Shown here in pieces: positions 40,776-49,266 of a DNA stretch of 64,000 nucleotides (positions are counted from its first letter, which is position 1; every line of letters begins with the position of its first letter). Position numbers and translations under genes: made by a program. The notes under the pieces are model-generated. The model worked only from the letters and a program-made list of their open reading frames with translations, was not told the DNA's origin and searched no databases. Source of the DNA: Leifsonia sp. NPDC080035 (GTDB taxonomy: Bacteria > Actinomycetota > Actinomycetes > Actinomycetales > Microbacteriaceae); contig NZ_CP157390.1 in assembly GCF_040050925.1 (NCBI RefSeq), forward strand, positions 1,302,001 to 1,366,000, read 5' to 3'.

Positions 40776-41858
40776 CTACTTCAGCGCGGGAGCCTCGGCG
40801 TCCTTCCCGGCGGCGACGGCGGCGATCGCCGCCTCGACGCTCTCCTTGTCCCAGGGGTAGGCCGCGTACTCGTCGGCGGAGAGCGAACCCGCCCAGTGGT
40901 CCAGGTCGTCCTGACCGATCTCGAGCAGCGGGAGGACGACGGTCGACGGGACCTTCTTGCCGGCGAGGAGCTCGAGGCCGACGTAGAGCGCGGCGACGCC
41001 CTGTCCCGGGTCGGTCAACGCGGCGAACGAGCCGTTGCTGATGCCCTTGTCCTTCCAGAAGTTCAGGGACTTGCCGTCGGTGTCGAAGACGACCACCGGG
41101 TCCGGCCGGGCCGCCGACTCGAACGCCTGGACGACGCCCATGCCGCCGATGCAGCCGGGCACGGCAGCGATCTGCGGGAGGGACCCGAGCACGGAGACGA
41201 TCTCCTTCTGCGCGGTGGAACCGTCGCAGTAGCCGTTGACCTCGGCGGCGACCTTCACGTTCGGGTAGTCCTTCAGGATCTCGTGCTGCCGCTTGTTGAA
41301 CTCCTCCTCCGGCTGGGAGCCGATGACGCCGCGGTTGATGATGATGTCGCCCTTGCCGCCGATCGCCTTGAGCGCGGGCACCAGCGACACCTCGCCCCAC
41401 TTGGCGTAGTCGTTGCGGACGATGTGCGCGCACGGCGCCTTCATGTCCGCGTCGAGCACGAGCACGGTGATGCCGGCGTCGCAGGCCTCCTCGACGGCCG
41501 GGACGAGCGCGGTGGAGGACGCCGGGATGACGACGAGCATGTCCGGCTTCTGCAGCACGAGGCTGCGGATCTGGGACGCCTGCTCGGTGGCGCTGTTCTC
41601 GCCGGGCGCGTTGACCGTCGTGTACTTCGAGACGACGCCGTCCTTCTTGAGCTTGTCGGCCTCCTTCTCGAACTTGTCGATCAGGGTGAGCCGCCAGCCG
41701 TTGACGAAGCCGTTGCTCAGGGCGACGGAGATTCCGGACGTCTTGCCTGCTCCGTCCGAGCCGCCGTCTCCGGCGGCGCCCGCCGAGCATCCGGTCAGTA
41801 CGAGGGCCGCCGCAACGGCGGCGACGACGCCGGTGCGGCGCCAGGATCCAAACGACAT
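40776..41858 (-). CDS. Sugar-binding lipoprotein, RbsB/LsrB-like (type I periplasmic binding protein)
   Basis: A 360-residue lipoprotein. The signal peptide ends LVLTGC (Cys24). The body is a two-lobed type I binding fold: GISVALSNGFVNGWRLTLIDKF, then LQKPDMLVVIPASSTAL and GDIIINRGVIGSQPE. It is the first gene of the eight-gene operon and defines the substrate. The FVNGWR motif resembles proteins for small polyols or pentoses. GntR-type operator repeats lie upstream. Confidence 0.87.
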   Translation of the reverse strand: MSFGSWRRTGVVAAVAAALVLTGCSAGAAGDGGSDGAGKTSGISVALSNGFVNGWRLTLIDKFEKEADKLKKDGVVSKYTTVNAPGENSATEQASQIRSLVLQKPDMLVVIPASSTALVPAVEEACDAGITVLVLDADMKAPCAHIVRNDYAKWGEVSLVPALKAIGGKGDIIINRGVIGSQPEEEFNKRQHEILKDYPNVKVAAEVNGYCDGSTAQKEIVSVLGSLPQIAAVPGCIGGMGVVQAFESAARPDPVVVFDTDGKSLNFWKDKGISNGSFAALTDPGQGVAALYVGLELLAGKKVPSTVVLPLLEIGQDDLDHWAGSLSADEYAAYPWDKESVEAAIAAVAAGKDAEAPALK

Positions 41859-41943
41859 TGTTCTGCCTCCAGGGGATTCGCTTCTCTGCGAGAGGTGTGC
41901 GGTATTCGGGATTGCGGTGCTTGGAATGCTTGCGTTACGTCAA

Positions 41944-41985
41944 CTTGTCACGTCTAACTCATCATGACAAGCTTGTAGTGACAAG
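41944..41985. promoter_or_regulatory. GntR-type operator cluster between the gntR gene and the sugar operon
   Basis: CTTGTCA (41944-41950) and its inverse TGACAAG (41965-41971) are 21 bp apart centre to centre. They are followed at once by CTTGTAGTGACAAG (41972-41985), an inverted CTTGT/ACAAG pair with a four-base centre. A further CTGTAGACAG lies at 41987-41996. These repeated CTTGT/ACAAG halves are the likely binding sites for the divergent GntR protein. Confidence 0.55.
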
Positions 41986-42061
41986 ACTGTAGACAGTAGC
42001 CTTGCGAAGTGTCAAGCCAGGCGATCCGGCGATGCGGCCGGACGCGGAGAAGGGGGAGAGG

Positions 42062-42814
42062 ATGCCCGCACACGCGCTCAGCGATGCGCGGCTGGACAGG
42101 GACTCGAAGGAGCCCCTCTGGCAGCAGCTCGTCGGCGTCCTCCGCGACGCGATCGAGACCGGAGCGCTCGCCCCCGACCAGGCCCTCCCCTCCGAGGCCG
42201 ACCTCATCGACCGCTACGGCGTCTCCCGCACGGTGGTCAGGGAGGCACTGGCCGAGCTGGTGCGCCGCGGCCAGATCTACAAGATCCGCGCCAAGGGCTC
42301 GTTCGTCGCTCCCCCTCGACGCGACCTCTCCTTCATCGGATCGAACGCCGGCTCGTCCGAGGACCTGGCCGGCAGCGGCCGCACGGTGGCCACCCGCATC
42401 CTCTCGCTCGAGGAGTCGGCCGCCGACGCCGGCGAGGCCGCCGCACTGCGCCTGCCGGAGGGCACGCCGGTCGTCCGGATGCGCCGGCTCCGGACCGTCG
42501 ACGGCACGCCCTGGCTCCTCGTCCGCACAACCCTCCCCCTCGACCGGTTCTCCGGGCTGCTGAAGGCGCACCTCGAGAACCGCTCGCTGTACGACCACCT
42601 GCGCCGGACCTACGGGGTCGCGCCGGCCGGGGCCGACCGCTGGCTGAAGGCGGTCATCCCGTCGGAGGAGGAGGCGCGCCTGCTCGACCTGCCCGCGGGC
42701 ACGCCCGCGCTGGACATCGAATCGGTCGCGTGGGACGAGGACGGCGTGCCGTTCGAGTACTACCACGCCCTGCACCGCAGCGACGAGTCGCGGTTCTACG
42801 TCGGCGTACGCTGA
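42062..42814 (+). CDS. GntR family regulator, HutC/UTRA type
   Basis: A 250-residue regulator. The winged-helix HTH spans residues about 15-80: LWQQLVGVLRDAIETGAL, LPSEADLIDRYGVSRTVVREAL and GQIYKIRAKGSFV. The UTRA ligand domain follows, with VVRMRRLRTVDGTPWLLVRT and a YDHLRRTYGV segment. It is divergent from the eight-gene sugar operon and should repress it until a phosphorylated intermediate binds. Start ATG at 42062 has AGGGGGAGAGG upstream; the frame from 42002 is rejected. Convergent with the toroid gene 13 bp away. Confidence 0.88.
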   Translation: MPAHALSDARLDRDSKEPLWQQLVGVLRDAIETGALAPDQALPSEADLIDRYGVSRTVVREALAELVRRGQIYKIRAKGSFVAPPRRDLSFIGSNAGSSEDLAGSGRTVATRILSLEESAADAGEAAALRLPEGTPVVRMRRLRTVDGTPWLLVRTTLPLDRFSGLLKAHLENRSLYDHLRRTYGVAPAGADRWLKAVIPSEEEARLLDLPAGTPALDIESVAWDEDGVPFEYYHALHRSDESRFYVGVR

Positions 42815-42827
42815 CCTGCGGCCGCCG

Positions 42828-44696
42828 CTACGAGGCGGCCCGCTCGTCGGCCAGCGTCTGCTCGCAGGCGAGCAGGGTCACACCCACGCTCCACGCGTGC
42901 GAGAGCGTCAGCAGCATCCCCTTCGGCTGGAAGCACGCAGTCTGGTAGTAGCGCTCGCTCACCATGCCGCGGTACGCGTTGAAGTCGCCGTCCTCGCGGG
43001 CGATGAACTGGCGGAAGCAGGCGAGCGTCTCGTCCGCGCGCTCCGCGTAGTGCGGGTCGCCGAGGGCGGCCGACAGCTCGCGCAGCTCGGCGGTGCAGAC
43101 CAGTCCGTATGCGTGCAGGTGCTGATTGGAGGGGGAGGCGGTGTCGGCGCCGCGGGTCCGGAAGCCGTAGGCGCCGAGGAGGGTGTGCGGGGGGAAGCGC
43201 ACGTCGTAGCTGTAGCGGAAGGTCAGCATCCAGTCGGCCGCGCGCCGGGCGACGTCGAGCCAATGCGCGTCGCCGGTCGCCCGGTGCAGCGCGACGTAGG
43301 CCATCACCGCGGCGTAGCCGTCCTCCGACGTCGGGGCGAGGTCGACGTCCTCCGGGGCGCCGTGCAGGAACTCCCGGTCGACGAACGCCTCGTAGTAGCG
43401 GCCGGCGGCGAGCGCGGCGGGCAGGTACCGCTCGTCCCGGTCGGCGGCCTCCACGAGCGCGGCGGTCCAGGTGAGGCCGGAGGCGCCGGACCAGGACAGC
43501 ACCTCACCGGTCTCGGCGTGGTGCACCGAGCCGAGGTTGCCGTCGGCGCGCTGCCGGGCGACCACCGCGTCCAGGTTCGAGCGGACGGCGCGCTCCCACC
43601 GATCGTGGGTGTCCAGCGTCTGCGCCCGGATCAGGAACAGCGTCGCCTCCGCCAGCGTGCGCGAGTGCAGCCCGCGCTTCAGCTCGGTCCAGGACTGCGT
43701 CCAGCCGTGCTCGCGGTACCAGACGCCCCAGAAGGTGCCGGACGGCGAGAGCTCCGCCGTGATGAAGTCGATGACGCGGCGGGCCGCATCCACCTCGTCC
43801 GTGCGACCGGTGCGCAGGCCGTGGGCCAGCAGCGCGTACGCCCACGGGATGCCGCTGACCCAGCCGACGTGCATCGCCTGTCTGTCCACGGTGAGGCCGT
43901 CGCGGCCGCTCACCTCCCTGTCGAAGCCGACGGTCTCCAGCAGCACGCCGGGGTCGGGGTCGTAGTGCCAGGCGAGCAGACCCTCGGCGGTCAGATCCGC
44001 GGCGGTCGCCACCTCCAGCCACGGTTCGAGGGAGGACGACGGCGCCGCCTCGGCGTGCAGGGCGCGCAGCACGGGCGCGTACGCGTGCCGGTCGGCGCCG
44101 AGCTCGAAGACGCGCACCGTCACGGTCGCGGTCGAGCCGGGCTCGAAGCGGTGCGTGGAGGCGTCGGCCGGGCGCGGTCGCGCGTCGCCGTAATAGGTGA
44201 CCGGGTACTCGCGGTAAGGGAAGCGCAGCGCGAGCGTCGCCTCCCCGGTGCCGGCGTCGTGGGAGAGGCCCAGGCCGGTGAGCCCGAGCGCCGTGGTCTC
44301 GTCCGCGGCGAGCGCCAGGCCGCCACGCCCCTCCCCCGCCCAGACGAACACGGCGGGCGTCGCGGCGCGGTCGGCGCGGAACTCCCAGGTGTCGCTGATG
44401 AGGGCGCCGTGCTCCGCGTCCGAGCGGGCGCCGGCCCGGAACCGGGGGAACGCGCGGGTGTTCTCGGCCGGCCGGTTCTCGCCGTAGAACGTGCCCGGGA
44501 TGAGCCACCACGGGTCGTCGGCGTCCGGGACGACCGCCTCGACCAGGAGGGAGGCGTCGACGGGCGCGGCGCCCACGTAGGCGACCGAGATGCGCACCGA
44601 CCAGCCGGGGTCGGCCTCCGCCCACTCCGTGCGCAGCTCGAAGGCCTCCGCCGGCGCGCCGTCCACGCGCACCCGGAGCCCGGGACGCGCGGTCAC
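42828..44696 (-). CDS. Putative (alpha/alpha) toroid glycosidase-like protein
   Basis: A 622-residue protein I cannot place in a named family. The first 200 residues are beta-rich (RVRVDGAPAEAFELRTEWAE; FYGENRPAENTRAFPRF; YREYPVTYYGDARPRP). The last 400 have a regular helical pattern with conserved aromatic and Gly/Trp pockets (HVGWVSGIPWAYALLAHGL, GTFWGVWYREHGWTQSW, GNLGSVHHAETGEVLSW, SEDGYAAVMAYVALHRATG) typical of six-hairpin glycosidases. It overlaps the alpha-mannosidase gene by four bases (GTGA) and is last in that operon, so it probably removes another sugar from the same glycan. Confidence 0.6.
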   Translation of the reverse strand: MTARPGLRVRVDGAPAEAFELRTEWAEADPGWSVRISVAYVGAAPVDASLLVEAVVPDADDPWWLIPGTFYGENRPAENTRAFPRFRAGARSDAEHGALISDTWEFRADRAATPAVFVWAGEGRGGLALAADETTALGLTGLGLSHDAGTGEATLALRFPYREYPVTYYGDARPRPADASTHRFEPGSTATVTVRVFELGADRHAYAPVLRALHAEAAPSSSLEPWLEVATAADLTAEGLLAWHYDPDPGVLLETVGFDREVSGRDGLTVDRQAMHVGWVSGIPWAYALLAHGLRTGRTDEVDAARRVIDFITAELSPSGTFWGVWYREHGWTQSWTELKRGLHSRTLAEATLFLIRAQTLDTHDRWERAVRSNLDAVVARQRADGNLGSVHHAETGEVLSWSGASGLTWTAALVEAADRDERYLPAALAAGRYYEAFVDREFLHGAPEDVDLAPTSEDGYAAVMAYVALHRATGDAHWLDVARRAADWMLTFRYSYDVRFPPHTLLGAYGFRTRGADTASPSNQHLHAYGLVCTAELRELSAALGDPHYAERADETLACFRQFIAREDGDFNAYRGMVSERYYQTACFQPKGMLLTLSHAWSVGVTLLACEQTLADERAAS

Positions 44697-47395
44697 GACA
44701 GCGGACGCTCGATGAGGTCGACCTCGCGCACCGGCTCCGCAGGATCGGCGGGGACGACGAACGTGCGCAGCTGCGACGGCCCGAAGTCCTCCTCGATCGT
44801 GCGGCCGAGCAGCGGCAGCTCGATGCGCGACCGGCCGCCCTCGCCACGGGTCTCGACGGCGCGCACGACGACGTCCGCCCCGCCCGGCGCGTCCGCCGCG
44901 TCCTCGGTGCCCTTGATCGCGGTGACCATCACGGCTCCGCTGCCGTCGCTCGCGAACGAGTGCACGGGAGGGAGCACGCCGTCGTGGAACGACTCCTGCA
45001 TCGCCCGCACCGGGTTGCCGAGGAGCAGCGCGCGGCGGATCGGGTCGGCCTCGCGCCAGTCGCCGGAGTGGGCGACGAGCTCGTAACTGAACCGCTGGAT
45101 GCCTTGGTCCTGGAAGCTGTAGATGCCGTCCGGGTCGAGCAGCCGCGGGTCGTGCCACGAGTAGACGGGGCTGCGGACGGCGGTCACCCCGATGCTCGGC
45201 TGCTCGCCGGGGCTCACGTCGTACGCGTGTTTGTTCGTGGTGACGACCGTGAGGCCCGCCGCCGTGCCGCCGACCGTCCCGGTGAGGTCGACCCACGACT
45301 GCGCGGGCTCCTCGGCGCCGTCCACCGGCCGCTTCAGGTGGCCGAACGGGATCTCGTAGGTCGCCTCCGGCTCCTCCAGCACCGTGGGGAAGCGCAGCTT
45401 GAGCAGGTGCGCCTGCTCGCGCCAGTCGAGCGTCACGTTCACGCGCAGCACGGGCGAGTCGTGGTCGAGGATCAGCTCCTCTACCAGGGTGGATGCGCCC
45501 CACGCGCGTTCGATGCGCAGCCGGGAGCGCAGCGGGCCGGTCTCGCGGACCACGATGCGCCTCAGCTCCATGCTCGCGCCCGGCCAGGCGTACGAGACGA
45601 CGCGGTGGCCCCAGGTGTCGGTCGGGTCGTCGTTGACCTGCGTGTGCTGCGTGCCGTCGACCCCGGCCATCACATCCACGCCGGTCGCCTTGACCAAGTA
45701 GGAGGAGATCCAGCCGGTCTGCTGGTCGATGCGGATGCGGACGTGCGCGGTCTCGAGGGTGTCCTCGGTGACGGTGAGGCCGGCGCCGGTGCCGGTGCCG
45801 GGGCCGGGGCCGGCGCCGGTCGCGGCGAGCGGGCCGGGGCCGGGCCGCAGCCGGTAGAGGCGGTAGCCGAGCGCGGGCAACTCGGCGCGGAACGTGACGG
45901 CGCCGCGGGAGACATCGTCCGTCGTCGCGGTGGACTGCGCGTTCTGGAACACGACCGGCGCGCCGTTCTCGTCGACGACATGCACGCCGCTGCGCTGCGC
46001 GCCGTACTGGAAGTCGACGTCGGTCGCGACCGGCCACGGGTGCGGGTTGAAGACCAGGACCGGCTGCGTGCCGTCCTCCCTTGGGACCTCGACCTGGCGG
46101 GCGATCACGTTGTGCGCCCTGGTCACGATGCGCTTGGAGACGGCGACGGCCTCGCCGAGCTGGTCGCGGGCGTCGTCGTACGACGACTCGATGGCGGAGC
46201 CGGGCAGGATGTCGTGGAACTGGTTGAACAGCACCTGCTTCCACGCCGTCTCCAGCTCCGCGCGCGGGTAGTCGATCCCGTCGGTCGCGGCGACGACGGC
46301 GGCCCAGCGCTCCGCGTTCAGCACGGCGAACTGCGCGCGGCGCTGCCACGCCTTGATGCCCGAGTGAGCGGAGTAGCAGCCGGGCGCGTGGTGCTGCAGG
46401 TCGTCGCGGCGCACGGGCAGCGCATCCAGGTACGCCTCGCCGCGGCCGAGCACCTCGTCGAAGTACGTGCGGGGAGAGGACATCGTCATCCTTCCGAAGG
46501 AGCCCATCCGGTCGTAGCGGTGGATCGACTCGATGTTGGCGATGGTCGGCCCGCCGCCGTGGTTGCCGACGCCGTAGAACACCATCGCGGTGGCGTTCTC
46601 GCCGAAGCCGACCGCGCGGTCGAGGGACTGCAGCGCCTTCTCGGTCTGGCCGTCCACCGACCCGGGCGGGCTGCAGTACTCGAACGGGATGCGGTAGGCG
46701 AGGACGCGGGAGCCGTCGGGCGCCTCCCACCAGAACAGGGTCGGCGCCAGGTCGCCCTCGTGCGGGCCGGGGCGCATGAAGGTGTAGGAGTCCATCCCCT
46801 GGCCGCGCAGGATCTGCGGGAGCATCGCGTTGTGGCCGAACGGGTCGACGTTCATGCCGACCGTCGACGGGATGCCGAACCGGGAGAGCAGGTAGCGCTG
46901 GCCGTACAGACCCTGGCGCACGAAGCTCTCGCCCATCGGCATGTTGTTGTCCGGCTCCACCCACCATCCGCCGACGTTCACCCAGCGGCCCTCGGCGACG
47001 CGCTCCTGGATGCGGGCGAACAGCTCCGGGTCGGACTCCTCCACCCAGCTCAGCAGCACGATCTGGTCGCACGTGAAGACGAAGTCCGGGTACTCGTCCA
47101 TGCGGTGGATGGCGGACCAGAAGGTCGCGCGCGCCTCCTGGTAGCCCTCCTGCCACGGCCACAGCCAGACCGGGTCGAGGTGGGCGTTGCCGATCATGTG
47201 CAGGGTGCGGTCGGGGGTCGCGAGCGGGCGCGGCGCCGGCGGCAGGTCGCGCGGCTGGGCGCCGGCGGGGGCGTTGGCGACGGGAGCGCTCGCGCTGGCG
47301 GCGTTCCTCGCCATCGCTTCCGGAGTTCTTCCCGCCTCGGGCGGCGTGTCGGTGGGAACAACTCCGGAATCGATGGCGGCGGCCTTGTCGGTCAC
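44693..47395 (-). CDS. Alpha-mannosidase, glycoside hydrolase family 38
   Basis: A 900-residue (or about 873) retaining alpha-mannosidase. MIGNAHLDPVWLWPWQEG is the GH38 zinc-site opening. The catalytic Asp lies in NVDPFGHNAMLPQIL, followed by the FMRPGPHEGD loop. HDILPGSAIESSYDDARD marks the middle helical domain. An odd Gly/Pro/Ala/Thr linker (GAGPGPGTGTGAG) lies near residue 535. The GTG at 47395 overlaps the SIS stop (GTGA). An ATG at 47314 (MARNAASAS) would leave a 23-bp-armed hairpin outside the protein and is a serious alternative. It probably trims mannosides inside the cell. Confidence 0.88.
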   Translation of the reverse strand: MTDKAAAIDSGVVPTDTPPEAGRTPEAMARNAASASAPVANAPAGAQPRDLPPAPRPLATPDRTLHMIGNAHLDPVWLWPWQEGYQEARATFWSAIHRMDEYPDFVFTCDQIVLLSWVEESDPELFARIQERVAEGRWVNVGGWWVEPDNNMPMGESFVRQGLYGQRYLLSRFGIPSTVGMNVDPFGHNAMLPQILRGQGMDSYTFMRPGPHEGDLAPTLFWWEAPDGSRVLAYRIPFEYCSPPGSVDGQTEKALQSLDRAVGFGENATAMVFYGVGNHGGGPTIANIESIHRYDRMGSFGRMTMSSPRTYFDEVLGRGEAYLDALPVRRDDLQHHAPGCYSAHSGIKAWQRRAQFAVLNAERWAAVVAATDGIDYPRAELETAWKQVLFNQFHDILPGSAIESSYDDARDQLGEAVAVSKRIVTRAHNVIARQVEVPREDGTQPVLVFNPHPWPVATDVDFQYGAQRSGVHVVDENGAPVVFQNAQSTATTDDVSRGAVTFRAELPALGYRLYRLRPGPGPLAATGAGPGPGTGTGAGLTVTEDTLETAHVRIRIDQQTGWISSYLVKATGVDVMAGVDGTQHTQVNDDPTDTWGHRVVSYAWPGASMELRRIVVRETGPLRSRLRIERAWGASTLVEELILDHDSPVLRVNVTLDWREQAHLLKLRFPTVLEEPEATYEIPFGHLKRPVDGAEEPAQSWVDLTGTVGGTAAGLTVVTTNKHAYDVSPGEQPSIGVTAVRSPVYSWHDPRLLDPDGIYSFQDQGIQRFSYELVAHSGDWREADPIRRALLLGNPVRAMQESFHDGVLPPVHSFASDGSGAVMVTAIKGTEDAADAPGGADVVVRAVETRGEGGRSRIELPLLGRTIEEDFGPSQLRTFVVPADPAEPVREVDLIERPLS
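47311..47376. repeat. Dispersed CTCCGGAG repeat, copy C, with 23-bp arms
   Basis: Arms 47311-47333 and 47354-47376 are inverted repeats matching at 21 of 23 positions and centred on TTCCGGAGTT and AACTCCGGAA, with a 20-nt loop. It lies in the first codons of the alpha-mannosidase frame or, if translation begins at 47314, in the gap between the SIS and mannosidase genes. Confidence 0.65.
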
Positions 47396-47976
47396 AGTGC
47401 GTACTCCTCGTCGCCGTCGGCCCACGCGTCCACGATCTCGGAGAGTACGTGGAGCATGAACGTGTGGAATTCCTGGATTCTCGGGGTGGAACTGGAGGGA
47501 CTGAGCAGGGCGTGGTCGGCGAACCGCGCAGCGGGGCCGCCGTCGCCGCCCCCGAACAGCACGGTGGTCGCGCCGGCCGCCTGCGCGGCCTCGAGGGCTG
47601 ACACGATGTTCGCACTCCGGCCGCTGGTCGTGAAGGCCGCGACGACGTCCCCGGGACGAGCCAGGCCCTGCACCTGGCGGGCGAACACGTCGTCGTACGA
47701 GTAGTCGTTGGCGATGCACGTCAACGTGGTGGGGTCGGTGCTCAGCGTCACGGCGCCGAGCGGGCGGCGGTCGCGCTTGTAGTGGCCGATGATCTCGCCC
47801 GTGAAGTGCTGGGCGTCGGCCGCGCTGCCGCCGTTGCCGAACGTGTACAGGATGCCGCCACTCGCGAACGCCTCGCAGAGCACCCGGCCGACGACCCGGA
47901 GCTGCGGGAGCAGGGCCTCGCCGGCCTCGGCCGTTGCGATGTGCGCGCGGAGCTGCTCGTCCATCCACTCAGACAT
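47392..47976 (-). CDS. SIS-domain protein, GmhA-like (sedoheptulose-7-phosphate isomerase type)
   Basis: A 194-residue SIS protein with the phosphoheptose isomerase pattern: LYTFGNGGSAADAQHFTGEI, LSTDPTTLTCIANDYSYDDVF, ARPGDVVAAFTTSGRSANIV, then LSPSSSTPRIQEFHTFMLHVL. In lipopolysaccharide pathways GmhA makes heptose. Here it is wedged between a ROK kinase and an alpha-mannosidase, so it may isomerise a phosphorylated sugar released from a glycan. Overlaps both neighbours. Confidence 0.8.
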   Translation of the reverse strand: MSEWMDEQLRAHIATAEAGEALLPQLRVVGRVLCEAFASGGILYTFGNGGSAADAQHFTGEIIGHYKRDRRPLGAVTLSTDPTTLTCIANDYSYDDVFARQVQGLARPGDVVAAFTTSGRSANIVSALEAAQAAGATTVLFGGGDGGPAARFADHALLSPSSSTPRIQEFHTFMLHVLSEIVDAWADGDEEYAL

Positions 47977-49009
47977 GGTGCGGCTCCCTGGCGCTCGCGG
48001 CCGCGGCGGCGGGCGCGGCGTCGGCGGTCGCGGACGCGGCCGCGAGGCGGTCGAGGTGGTCGAAGGCGACGGCGCCCGCGCCGACGACGCACACCTCGTC
48101 GCCGAGGCCCGCGACGACGACCGTGGACGCGGCGGCGGCCGGGGGCATCGCGGACGCGGCCACCCGCTCGCGCACGGGCACGAGGAGCGCATCCCCGGAG
48201 CGGATCACGCCCCCGCCCAGCACGACGAGGTCGGGCTCGAAGACGTTGACGAGGTCGGTGATGGCGACCGAGAGGACGTCGATGGTCTCCTCCCAGAGCT
48301 CGGCGGCGAGCGCGTCGCCCGCGGCGGCTGCGGCGACGACGTGCTCGGCGCGCACCTCCCCGATGCGGGCGAGCGCGGAGTCCGCGCCGCGCTCGGCGAC
48401 CGCCTCCCGCGCCCGGGCTGCGATGGAGGTGCCGGATGCGTAGCCTTCGAGGCAGCCGCGGCGTCCGCACAGGCAGAGCCGGCCGCCGGTGCGGACCATG
48501 ACGTGCCCGAACTCCCCGCCGTTGCCTGCCGCGCCACGGTGCAGCCGGCCGCCGATGACAGCGCCGCCGCCGATCCCCGTAGAGATGGTCAGATAGACCA
48601 TGGTGTCGGCGCCCAGGGCCGCGCCGTAGCGGAACTCGCCCAGCGCGCCGGCCGTCGCGTCGTTCTCCAGCGCGGCGGGGATGCCGAACTCGCGCTCGGC
48701 GAGTGCGACGATCGGAAGGTCGACCCAGCCGGGAAGGTGCAGCGGGCCGGTGAGCACGCCGGCCGACGCGTCGAGCGGACCACCGCAGGAGATGCCGACC
48801 GCGGCGATCCTGTCGGCCGGGATGCCCGCGTCCGCGATCGCCCGGTGACCCATCGCGAACAGTCTGGGAACGATTACACCTGGACCCTCCTCCCGGCGGG
48901 TGGGTTCGACCGCGAGTGCGTGGGTTCGGCCATCCTCCGTGACCACGGCGACGGCGAGCTTGGTGCCGCCGATGTCGAGCGAGAGGACGGCGCGTGGGCC
49001 GTTTGCCAT
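47969..49009 (-). CDS. ROK family sugar kinase
   Basis: A 346-residue ROK protein. The ATP loop is LSLDIGGTKLAVAVV. The catalytic region reads LENDATAGALGEFRYG, and the zinc site is the CxCGxxGCxE motif (CLCGRRGCLEGYAS). There is no N-terminal HTH, so it is a kinase (glucokinase, ManK or similar) and not a repressor. GGAAGG lies five bases before the ATG at 49009; an ATG just upstream is possible. First gene of the mannosidase operon, with a clear promoter and LacI-type operator. Confidence 0.87.
   Translation of the reverse strand: MANGPRAVLSLDIGGTKLAVAVVTEDGRTHALAVEPTRREEGPGVIVPRLFAMGHRAIADAGIPADRIAAVGISCGGPLDASAGVLTGPLHLPGWVDLPIVALAEREFGIPAALENDATAGALGEFRYGAALGADTMVYLTISTGIGGGAVIGGRLHRGAAGNGGEFGHVMVRTGGRLCLCGRRGCLEGYASGTSIAARAREAVAERGADSALARIGEVRAEHVVAAAAAGDALAAELWEETIDVLSVAITDLVNVFEPDLVVLGGGVIRSGDALLVPVRERVAASAMPPAAAASTVVVAGLGDEVCVVGAGAVAFDHLDRLAAASATADAAPAAAAASAREPHHV
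48864..48877. promoter_or_regulatory. Intragenic LacI-type site in the ROK gene
   Basis: TGGGAACGATTACA has one mismatch to the TGGNAACGATNCCA pattern and lies 194 bp from the operator at 49056. A second site at this distance would allow a repressor loop, but it may be chance. Confidence 0.25.
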
Positions 49010-49055
49010 CATGTCCTTCCGAGGGCTGCACGGTCTCACCGTCGTCGGTGGATCG

Positions 49056-49104
49056 TGTGGGATCGTTCCCACAGATCATAGGGTGCGCGGGTGAAGCGGG
49101 TCAA
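49056..49104 (-). promoter_or_regulatory. Promoter and LacI-type operator of the ROK/alpha-mannosidase operon
   Basis: On the minus strand TTGACC (49099-49104) and TATGAT (49075-49080) are 18 bp apart. TGTGGGATCGTTCCCACA (49056-49073) begins one base after the -10 box and covers the start site. Its core reads TGGGAACGATCCCA on the coding strand and fits the shared LacI-type pattern. Confidence 0.68.
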
Positions 49105-49202
49105 CCGGGCGCCACCCCCGAAGCGCCACATCCCACCCGCCGAGGATGAGTCATGCCGCGTCCCGGGCGGCCGGGCGAGAGCGTCGCCGCCCGCAGCGGG
49201 GG

Positions 49203-49243
49203 CGCGACACGCCGTTTGGCGCGCCTGCATGCGGCGTGTCGCG
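49203..49243 (-). terminator. Hairpin terminator after the MBL gene
   Basis: A 12-bp perfect stem (49203-49214 with 49232-49243) and a 17-nt loop lie 24 bp beyond the stop of the metallo-beta-lactamase fusion gene, separating it from the ROK operon. Confidence 0.55.
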
Positions 49244-49266
49244 TCCCTTGTGTGGCCAGGCGAGGG

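Noticed and set aside
36308..41858. True AI-2 (Lsr) uptake and processing operon
   Set aside because: Importer and LsrF resemble Lsr, but LsrG and LsrK are missing and a GlpD-like enzyme and aldolase-SDR fusion are present; regulator is GntR rather than LsrR.
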